NCBI GenBank assembly: GCA_018882625.1 | Contig: VERO01000021.1 | Location: forward strand, 1-16,226 | Source: Phycisphaerales bacterium | GTDB lineage: Bacteria; Planctomycetota; Phycisphaerae; Phycisphaerales; SM1A02 | Length of the DNA stretch: 16,226 bases | Direction: 5' to 3' | Part shown: one piece after another, positions 7,266 to 14,100 of the stretch | How the letters are laid out: each line of letters opens with the position of its first letter | How positions within the stretch are numbered: the first letter of the stretch is position 1 | Translations under genes and position numbers: made by a program | The notes under the pieces: model-generated | The model's input: the letters and a program-made list of their open reading frames with translations, nothing else | The model's database searches: none | Told to the model about the DNA's origin: nothing

Positions 7266-8420
7266 ATGACCAACGGGTTAAACAGTCCGCGCGTGCTCGC
7301 GCTGCTCTCGGTTGCTGGACAGCCACGGCTGGCGAAGAGGATCGACGTGCTCGAGGCGATGGGATGCCGTGTTCATGCAGGACTCTTCAGGCGGGAGCGC
7401 GAGCGCGGCCGGATGCCGCAGTGCGAGCTGACGGAACTCGGACGCATCGAGGACTTCCGGTACCTGTCGCGCATCCCGACGCTGTGGCGCGCTCGCGCGA
7501 CGGTGAGCCGCCTTGCCGGGCAGTGTGACGTGATCTACGCGTTCGGACCGGATATGGCGCTGCTCGCCTCGCTCGCCACATCCAAGCCGATCATCATGGA
7601 GATCGGCGATGTCGTCACGATGCAGGTGCGGGGTGACCTGCTCGGTGCGGCCTACCGGCGCCTCGACCGGTGGATCGCCCGGCGGTGCGGTCTGATCGTC
7701 ACCACGACCCCGAGGTTCCTCTCGGAGCACTTCCGGCGCTGGCTCGGCGTCGACACACCCGGTCTCGTGCTCGAGAACAAGGTCGAGGCGCGATGGGCCG
7801 AGTCGGTCCGTGCGGGCGACGGGCCGCCTCGTCGTCGGCGAGGTCCCGGAGATCCGGTGCGCATCGGCTACTTCGGCCTCCTGGGATGCCAGTGGGCCAT
7901 GGACACGCTGCATGAGCTGGCGCTGGCGAATCCGGGGCGGTTCGAGATCATCCTTGCGGGAAAGGAGTGGCCTGGAGCGGACCTGAAACGGCTGCTGGCC
8001 ACCACGCCGGGAACCGAGTACCGCGGGCCGTACCGGTCGCCTGAAGACCTGCCCGGACTCTATGGCTCAGTCGACATGGCGTGGGTCTGCTATCCACCGA
8101 TCGCGGACGGCGACTGGAACCTCAAGTGGGCGAGGCCCAATCGCTTCTACGAGAGCTGCCTGTTCAGGGTCCCGATCATCTCGCGCGCAGGATCCTCGGA
8201 TGCCGAGGACGTCACGCGGCTCGGGATTGGTGCGGTGATTGACCGCGTCGACCCCAGGGAAGCTGCGGTGCAACTGGCGGGCATGATCACGGACGAGTCG
8301 CTCGCGGCGTGGACGGATTCGATGGAGCGCGTTCCGCGTTCGGTGTACAGCTACACCGACGAGTTTGACCGTCTCCTCTCCGAGATCTGCAGGCTTGCGC
8401 GCACGAGTTCCCGCGCCTGA
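7266..8420 (+). CDS. GT-B fold glycosyltransferase (family 1/4-like)
   Basis: This is a 384-residue glycosyltransferase, probably acting at the cytoplasmic face of the membrane on a lipid-linked glycan. Donor and acceptor are unknown. The N-terminal half is a Rossmann-like domain (VLALLSVAGQ, then DVIYAFGPDMALLASL). The C-terminal half begins VRIGYFGLLG and includes the EIILAGKEW strand and NRFYES at 292-297, followed by the VPII strand. That segment is where GT4-type proteins carry the donor-binding Glu; here it is probably E296. The start at 7266 was chosen because it directly follows the wecB stop and the domain begins there; the longer frame from 7173 would overlap wecB deeply. No clear Shine-Dalgarno is present, so coupling to wecB is likely. 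The pairing suggests that a ManNAc- or GlcNAc-derived sugar enters the same glycan. Confidence 0.83.
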   Translation: MTNGLNSPRVLALLSVAGQPRLAKRIDVLEAMGCRVHAGLFRRERERGRMPQCELTELGRIEDFRYLSRIPTLWRARATVSRLAGQCDVIYAFGPDMALLASLATSKPIIMEIGDVVTMQVRGDLLGAAYRRLDRWIARRCGLIVTTTPRFLSEHFRRWLGVDTPGLVLENKVEARWAESVRAGDGPPRRRRGPGDPVRIGYFGLLGCQWAMDTLHELALANPGRFEIILAGKEWPGADLKRLLATTPGTEYRGPYRSPEDLPGLYGSVDMAWVCYPPIADGDWNLKWARPNRFYESCLFRVPIISRAGSSDAEDVTRLGIGAVIDRVDPREAAVQLAGMITDESLAAWTDSMERVPRSVYSYTDEFDRLLSEICRLARTSSRA

Positions 8421-8433
8421 GGGCCTGCACGCG

Positions 8434-8568
8434 ATGGACGTGTCGAAACCCCATCCCTTCCAGGAGGAGTTCGACCGGCGTATGGCCCACGCCACGCGCA
8501 GCATGCTGGTCGCGCGCATCATGGCGGTGGCGGATGTGTACGGCGTGCCCATGAGCAGGCGCTCGTAG
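8434..8568 (+). CDS. Possible small protein, 44 residues, unknown function
   Basis: This short frame starts 13 nt after the glycosyltransferase stop and ends 50 nt before the padR promoter. It begins MDVSKPHPFQEEF and ends ADVYGVPMSRRS; the middle (MAHATRSMLVARIMAVADVY) could form one helix. Support comes from codon use: 40 of 44 codons end in G or C, as in neighbouring genes. A GAGGG at 8419-8423 overlaps the upstream stop and lies 10 nt before the ATG. No signal peptide or known domain was recognised. The frame extends further upstream into the glycosyltransferase gene, so it could also be a chance extension. Confidence 0.45.
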   Translation: MDVSKPHPFQEEFDRRMAHATRSMLVARIMAVADVYGVPMSRRS

Positions 8569-8618
8569 TGAGGATCCCTGGAGCGACGAGAGGGTGGCTG
8601 AGTTCCTGATGGAGCAGG

Positions 8619-8646
8619 TTGACACCGCTATTGTGCGATGTACAGT
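8619..8646 (+). promoter_or_regulatory. Sigma70-like promoter of the padR operon
   Basis: A perfect -35 TTGACA (8619-8624), a 16-bp spacer and TACAGT (8641-8646; four of six matches to TATAAT) make a credible promoter. Transcription would begin near 8652-8654, which is downstream of the first in-frame ATG of padR (8638). An operator-like palindrome (8626-8650) overlaps the spacer and the -10. Confidence 0.5.
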
Positions 8647-8650
8647 AGCG
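8626..8650. promoter_or_regulatory. 25-bp imperfect palindrome, candidate PadR operator
   Basis: CGCTATTGTGC (8626-8636) and GTACAGTAGCG (8640-8650) form a dyad centred on base 8638, with 9 of 12 symmetric pairs matching. The inner TGT-N7-ACA resembles the TGT/ACA half-sites known for PadR-family operators, which usually have ATGT-N8-ACAT spacing. It covers the promoter spacer and -10, the right place for autorepression. Confidence 0.5.
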
Positions 8651-9018
8651 TGCACTTGGCACTACCGCGTCCAGAAAAGCTGCAGAGAGACCTGAGCGTC
8701 GGCACGGCATGGCTCGTCGTGCTCGCCACGATCGCCGGTGCGGCTGAGCCCATCCATGGCTACGAGATCGCCCGGCGACTCGCGGACGAGGCGCCCGCAG
8801 GGCTCTCCTTCAAGCAGGGCACGCTCTACCCGATGCTGCGGGCGCTCGAGGCCGATGGGCTCGTGCGGAGCACGCTTGTCCCGTCCTGCGAGGGACCTGC
8901 CCGCAAGTGCTTCACGCTGACTGCGGATGGGCATCGTGTGCTCGATGCCTGGACCGCCACGTGGCGCAGCACGCGCACGTGGATTGACCGAGTGCTTGGA
9001 GGAATCGATGCACGGTGA
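8638..9018 (+). CDS. PadR-family transcriptional regulator
   Basis: This is a winged-helix DNA-binding repressor of up to 126 residues; PadR proteins usually answer to small molecules, antibiotics or envelope signals. Family motifs are HGYEIARRL at 40-48, the recognition/wing region KQGTLYPMLRALEADGLV at 59-76, and the wing strand KCFTLTADGHRVL. The helix after it is short, as in class s2 PadR proteins. The start is uncertain: ATG 8638 has no Shine-Dalgarno and lies within the predicted promoter, so GTG 8650 or TTG 8656 in the same frame may be the true one. The product overlaps the next gene by 11 nt. PadR-like regulators beside HAAS-domain membrane proteins and ABC transporters are a recognised arrangement, so it probably represses this operon and itself. 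Confidence 0.88.
   Translation: MYSSVHLALPRPEKLQRDLSVGTAWLVVLATIAGAAEPIHGYEIARRLADEAPAGLSFKQGTLYPMLRALEADGLVRSTLVPSCEGPARKCFTLTADGHRVLDAWTATWRSTRTWIDRVLGGIDAR
8998..9003 (+). promoter_or_regulatory. Shine-Dalgarno GGAGGA for the HAAS/Sensor gene
   Basis: GGAGGA inside the padR 3' end lies 4 nt before ATG 9008. It fixes the start of the downstream membrane protein and rejects the longer in-frame extension back to 8927. Confidence 0.65.
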
Positions 9019-10132
9019 TGACCCGCAGCCGAGTGGCGGTACGGACCCCCGTCAGCAGGTGATGCGGTACATCGCCGCATTCGAGGCGGAACTTGCGGGA
9101 TGCGACCCGGCGCTGCGCCACGATGCCGTGATCGATGCGGAGACGCACCTGCGCAGCGCGATCGACGGTGGAGTGCCCGTCGAGCGCGCCATCGAGGACT
9201 TCGGGACGCCCCAGGAGGTGGCTCGTGCGTATCTGGAGCAGGACAGCGAGGCGTATGGGTGGAGGTCGAGCGGTCGTGGCGCACCGGATCATGTGGCGAG
9301 CGAGGGCGCAACGAGCGCCACTCGCGGCGATGCGTCGGCGGCACTGCCGGCAGGATCCGCGGCGCCCCAGCTGTCGCCGAAGCGCAGCCTTGCGTCGCGC
9401 ATCCCGATCATCGGCATCTGGCTCGATCCGCGCGCGTGGGGCGCGCTGGTGTACTTCGGCGGGGTGGGATTCGCGCTCTCGGTGGCCTACTTCGTATGGA
9501 GCGTGACGATCGGCTCGCTCGTCATCGGCCTCGCGCCACTGGTGATCGGCATACCGCTGCTGGTGCTGCTGCTCGGATCCGCACGCGCACTGTGCCTCGT
9601 CGAGGGCAAGGTGGTGGAGACGCTTCTTGGCGTTCGGATGCCGCGCCGTGTGCAGCCTGTCGAGGGCGCGGACTCGGTTGGATTCTGGCAGCGCATCCTG
9701 TGCTGGCTGCGCGACGTGCGCAGCTGGCTATCGCTGGCGTACCTGCTGGGGAACTTCTTCGTGAGCATCGGCACGTTCGCGCTGACGATCACGCTCTGTG
9801 CGGTGAGCGTCGCGCTGGTGGCTGCCGGCATCGCATCGCTGCTTGGCATGTCGCCGATCCTCATCGGCGACGGGTCTGAGCAGGTCACGGTCCACCTGCT
9901 GTGGTGGAGGCTCGAGCCCGATGCGAGCGGAGCCCTGCACATGCCCCGCGCGGCGGCCATCCCGATGATCGCTCTTGGACTGGCACTGGCCACCGCAACG
10001 CTCTGGCTGATGCGCGGGCTCGGCTGGATCTACGGTCACGTGGTGCAGGCGATCCAGGTCGCGCGGCCGCACGCCGCTGGCGCGCCGCCCCGTGCAGCCC
10101 ACTCCCAGGCCACAGCGCCTGCGGCAGGTTGA
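9008..10132 (+). CDS. HAAS-domain membrane protein with Sensor-type transmembrane region
   Basis: This is a 374-residue membrane protein, probably a signal-sensing partner of the PadR regulator. Residues about 15-78 match the HAAS plan (HTH-associated alpha-helical signalling domain): MRYIAAFEAELAGC, then DAVIDAETHLRSAI, then AIEDFGTPQEVARAYL. A Ser/Ala/Pro linker follows. The membrane part has hydrophobic helices near 143-190, 238-284 and 317-350, and the stretch GLAPLVIGIPLLVLLLGSAR resembles the Sensor family (PF13796). That family usually sits at the N-terminus of actinobacterial histidine kinases, but no kinase is fused here. The start is set by the GGAGGA at 8998-9003. The 11-nt overlap with padR implies translational coupling. 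The HAAS assignment is moderately firm; the Sensor assignment rests on remembered family appearance. Confidence 0.72.
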   Translation: MHGDDPQPSGGTDPRQQVMRYIAAFEAELAGCDPALRHDAVIDAETHLRSAIDGGVPVERAIEDFGTPQEVARAYLEQDSEAYGWRSSGRGAPDHVASEGATSATRGDASAALPAGSAAPQLSPKRSLASRIPIIGIWLDPRAWGALVYFGGVGFALSVAYFVWSVTIGSLVIGLAPLVIGIPLLVLLLGSARALCLVEGKVVETLLGVRMPRRVQPVEGADSVGFWQRILCWLRDVRSWLSLAYLLGNFFVSIGTFALTITLCAVSVALVAAGIASLLGMSPILIGDGSEQVTVHLLWWRLEPDASGALHMPRAAAIPMIALGLALATATLWLMRGLGWIYGHVVQAIQVARPHAAGAPPRAAHSQATAPAAG

Positions 10133-10167
10133 TAGTTTACGAATGGCCGATTTTCACAATATCATCC
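10127..10167 (+). promoter_or_regulatory. AT-rich promoter-like region before the ABC ATPase gene, flanked by an inverted repeat
   Basis: In otherwise GC-rich DNA this patch has a -35-like TTTACG (10136-10141), an 18-bp spacer and a good -10, TATCAT (10160-10165; five of six matches). It may let the ABC genes be transcribed apart from padR. Arms GGTTGATA (10127-10134) and TATCATCC (10160-10167) are inverted repeats with one mismatch. The left arm overlaps the upstream stop codon and the right arm covers the -10. The repeat does not resemble the padR-proximal palindrome. Confidence 0.38.
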
Positions 10168-10198
10168 CTGCGTGCCACCCCCCCACAGGAATTCGCCC

Positions 10199-11191
10199 AT
10201 GATCGCCATCAGGAACCTCGTCAAGATCCACCCCGGTCCGGTGTGCGCCCTTCGCGGCGTCGACCTCGACATCCCTGAGGGCATGTTCGGGCTGCTCGGC
10301 CCCAATGGCGCCGGCAAGAGCACCTTCATGAGCATCGTGGCCGGGCTCGTGGAACCCACGGCGGGCACGGTGACGCTCGATGGGCATGACACGATCGCGG
10401 ACCCGGGCTACATGCGCGAGCGGCTTGGCTACCTGCCGCAGGACTTCGGCTTCTACCCCGACCTCAGCGGTCGCGCGATGCTCGAGTTCCTGCTGCGCAT
10501 GAAGGGGATCAGCGGTCCACGCGGACGCCGCACGCTCGCGATGGAGCTGCTGGCCCGCGTGAATCTCACTGCAGCCGCGGGCCGAAAGGTCGGCGGATAC
10601 TCAGGCGGCATGCGTCAGCGGCTTGGGCTTGCGCAGGCGATCGCGGGAAACCCGCGGGTGCTGATCGTGGACGAGCCGACCGCGGGCCTCGACCCGGAGG
10701 AGCGCCAGCGCTTCTACCGGCTGCTCGCCGAGATGAGCGCGGGACGCGTCGTGCTGCTCTCGACGCACATCGTCGAGGACGTCGCGACCCTGTGCCCGCA
10801 GCTGGCTGTGATCAGGTCCGGCGAGCTTGTGGCGCACACGACGCCCGAGGCCGCGTGCGGCGCCGTGGATGGGCTGATCTGGGAGGGATTCGTCGATGAC
10901 GCGGCACTGCCGGAGTTCGCGCGTCATCACCGCGTGATCAGCGCGGTGCTCGCTGGAGGTCGCACCAACCGCGTGCGCGTCTTCGTGGGCGTGGGCAAGG
11001 CGCCGCCCGATCGCTTCTCGCAAAGCGCCGGCACGCTCGAGGACGCCTATCTCGTGCTGATGCGGTGCTCCGCGGATGAGGTGCCGCCGGCCCTGGCGCG
11101 ATCTGTGCCGGAGCCTTCCGCGGGCGCCGCGGGGGCGCCCCCCGTTCCGCGTGCCGGCGGAGCCGCCGCAGCGGCCGGAGGTGCTCGGTGA
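10199..11191 (+). CDS. ABC transporter ATP-binding protein (ABC-2 type)
   Basis: This is the 330-residue cytoplasmic ATPase subunit that powers the following permease. Motifs are in order: Walker A GPNGAGKST 34-42, Q-loop Gln81 (YLPQDFGFYPDLS), signature YSGGMRQR 134-141, Walker B VLIVDEP 154-160 with Glu159, D-loop AGLD and H-loop His190. The wording matches export-type or ABC-2 ATPases (CcmA/NatA-like). After about residue 210 there is a variable domain, and the last 30 residues are a low-complexity Ala/Gly/Pro tail. ATG 10199 is chosen because AGGA (10187-10190) lies 8 nt upstream and the domain begins with MIAIRNLVK; a GTG at 10172 is the weaker option. The stop overlaps the permease start as GTGA. 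Only one ATPase gene is present, so it probably works as a homodimer. Confidence 0.95.
   Translation: MIAIRNLVKIHPGPVCALRGVDLDIPEGMFGLLGPNGAGKSTFMSIVAGLVEPTAGTVTLDGHDTIADPGYMRERLGYLPQDFGFYPDLSGRAMLEFLLRMKGISGPRGRRTLAMELLARVNLTAAAGRKVGGYSGGMRQRLGLAQAIAGNPRVLIVDEPTAGLDPEERQRFYRLLAEMSAGRVVLLSTHIVEDVATLCPQLAVIRSGELVAHTTPEAACGAVDGLIWEGFVDDAALPEFARHHRVISAVLAGGRTNRVRVFVGVGKAPPDRFSQSAGTLEDAYLVLMRCSADEVPPALARSVPEPSAGAAGAPPVPRAGGAAAAAGGAR
11177..11182 (+). promoter_or_regulatory. Shine-Dalgarno GGAGGT for the GTG-started permease/peptidase gene
   Basis: GGAGGT near the end of the ABC ATPase gene lies 5 nt before GTG 11188. That GTG overlaps the ATPase TGA, so the start of the fusion gene is well defined despite the non-ATG codon. 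Confidence 0.65.
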
Positions 11192-14100
11192 TCTCGAGGC
11201 TGCTCGCCTATCCGCGCCTCGACGTGCTCACGTCATGGCGCCGGCCGATGAACATCGTCATGCTGGTGGTGTTCGGCTTCATGTCGATCGGGCTCTACTC
11301 GGGCAACGTGTCGGTCAACGCGGGCAGCGCGGACACTGGCGGCGTGAAGGTGGCCATCAACAGCGCCTTCAACCTGGCCTTCGTGGACGTGGTGGTGTGC
11401 TCCCTGATTCTGCCGTTCTTCGTGGCCGTGGCGTGCGGCATGCCGGCGCTCGCGGATGCCGACCGGCGCGTCATGCCGATCGTCAGCTCGACGCCGCTGA
11501 CGCACATGCAGTACGCGGCATCCCGCTTTGCCGGGTCGGTGCTCGTGCTGGCGCTGATACTCGCCCTGTGGATGCTCATCCAGATGGGCATCCTCGAGCT
11601 GGCGCCAATCGACGAGAACGAGCGCACCCGCGTCGCGTTCTCGCTCTGGGCCCACGTGGGCCCGCTGCTGATGATCGTGCTTCCGATGGTCGTGTTCGTC
11701 GGCGGCGCCTCGATGTGGCTTGGCGCGCTGACGCGCCAGCCCGTGCTCGTGTTCGCGCTGCCGGTGGTGATCCTGGTCACGGGCATCTTCTTCGTGTGGA
11801 ACTTCAACCCCGAGTGGCTGCCCCGGTGGGTCGACCTGGCGATGCAGGCGGCGGATCCCACGGGGTTCCGGTGGTTCTTCCGGACGTACGTGCAGGAGGA
11901 TCGGGGCGTGGCCTTCTACAACAGCGCTCCGCTGTCGCTCGATGCCCTGTTCACGACGAGCCGGATCGCAATCGCGGCGACCGGCCTGCTTCTCGTGTGG
12001 ATGACCGGCCGTCGGCTGGCGTGGAACGCGCGGTCCGACCGGCGTGTCGGGGACGCGCAGGCGCTGGTGGTCGCCGCGCGCGCGTCCGACCGCGCGCAGG
12101 TGGCGCAGCACGCGGCGCTCGCCGCCCGCGGCGCGGCGCCCGAGTTCACCGCATCCCGGCCTGGGTTCATCGGCACGCTGTGGGGCATCCTGGGCATCGA
12201 GCTGTGGGCGCTCGTGCGCTCGCCCGGAGTGTGGCTGTTCGGTCCGCTGATCCTGCTCCAGACGATCGCGAGCTCCGCCTTCGCATTCGGTCCGCTGGGG
12301 ACCTCGCTGCTGATCACCGCCGGATCTGCGGCCGCAGAGTCGTTCAACACGCTCACGCTGCTGCTGTGCCTGCTCACGCTGTTCTACACGGTCGAGAGCC
12401 TGGTGCGCGAGGAGCGCTGCGGCCTCGCGGGCATCTTCCGCTCCACCCCAATCCCGACGGGCGCCGTGCTTGCGGGCAAGGTGCTCGCGAATGCCGCGCT
12501 GGCCGTCGTGATCATCGGATGCGCGGCGATCGCCGTGGCCATCGTGATTGTGGTGCAGTACTTCCGGACGGGCATCATGATGCCGATCGAGCCCGCCACG
12601 ATGCTGCTGATCCTCGGCGCGCTGCTGGCGCCGACGCTCATGGTGTGGTGCGCATTCGTGACGCTGCTGTATGCGCTGCTGCGCAACCGATTCGTCGTGT
12701 ACGGGGTCGCGCTTGCGGCGCTCATCGGCACGGGGCTCGCGACCCAGTTCGGCTACCTGAACTGGCTGACGGCGTGGCACATGTGGAGCGCGGTGCGCTG
12801 GAGCGAGCTCGACCGGCTCGCGTTCATGTGGGATGCCATCGTGGCCAACCGCATCGCCGTGCTGCTGCTTGCGGCCCTGCTCGTGGTGCTTGCGCTCCGG
12901 TTCTGGCCGCGGCGGACGCCTGACCTGCGCGCCGTCGCGGACCGGTTCAGGCCGAGGCCGCTCCTCCGTGCGGCGCTCATCCCGCTGATTGCGGCCATTC
13001 CTGTGGTCGCGGTCGCCATCTACATGGCGGTGCAGATCCGCACGGGATACGAGGGAAAGCCGGCCGAGAGCGCGGCGAAGGCCTACTGGACCCGGAACTC
13101 GCGCACGTGGGAGGAGGCGCCACTGCCCGCCCTGGACCGGGTGGATGGCGACGTGAAGCTCTTCCCGGATTCGCGCGAGCTTGAGGTGACGGCCACGATG
13201 GTCATCAGGAATCCGCACCAGAAGCCGATGGATGAGGTGCCGATCACGGTCGGGCTCCACTTCGAGTCGTCCGACTGGACGGTCGATGGAGTCGCCACGG
13301 ATCCGACGCGCAAGGACCAGGCCCCGCCGTGCATCGAGGACCGGAGCGGCCTGTACGTGATCACGCCGAAGGTGCCGCTCGCGACGGACCAGACGGTCAC
13401 GGTCTCCTTCCGCCTCAAGGGCGCGTTCCCGGATGGATGGTCGCGCTTCGGTGCGGGCACAGGGGAGTTCCTGCTGCCGTCGGGCGTGGTGCTCACGACG
13501 TTCTCGCCGAGCTTCCTGCCCATGGTGGGGTACGCGGAAGGCGTCGGCGTTGACGAGAAGAACAGACGGGACGACCGCGACTACCCGCTCGACCTCTGGA
13601 CCACGCGCGTCGATCCGGCGTTCGGTCCTGCATGGCCCACTCAGGTGCGTCTTGCGGTCGAGGCGCCCGAGGGGTGGACCGTGAACGTGGTCGGCATCGA
13701 GCGCGAGTCGTCGGTGGCCGATGGCCGGCGCCGCACGGTGTGGGAGACCGAGCATCCGGTGCGGTTCTTCAACATCGTCGGCGGACCGCTCGAGGCCGCC
13801 AAGGGCGAGCGCACGACGATCTACCACTCTGCGCGGACGCCGCACAACGTCGCCACCATGGTCGATGCGCTTGACGATGTGCGCACGAGGTACTCGCAGT
13901 GGTTCGGCCCCTATCCATGGGAGAACCTGCGCGTGACCGAGTTCCCGGGGATCGCCGGATATGCCCAGGGCTTCCCCGGCAACATCAGCTTCTCGGAGAC
14001 GATCGGCTACCTGTCGCGCCCGGTCGAGGAGGGCGAGGAGGGCACCTTCGACGCGGCGTACTACATCGTCGCGCACGAGGGCGGGCACCAGTGGTGGGGC

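Noticed and set aside
8927..9007. N-terminal extension of the HAAS/Sensor protein within padR
   Set aside because: The GGAGGA 4 nt before ATG 9008 and the HAAS domain beginning after it favour the shorter protein.
10178..10184. C7 homopolymer before the ABC ATPase gene as a phase-variation tract
   Set aside because: It is short, lies outside the coding frame and outside the predicted promoter spacer; nothing indicates slippage control.
11076..12923. A 615-codon plus-strand frame over the permease region
   Set aside because: It is out of frame with the permease helices, Arg/Ala/Gly-rich and without membrane segments; a shadow.
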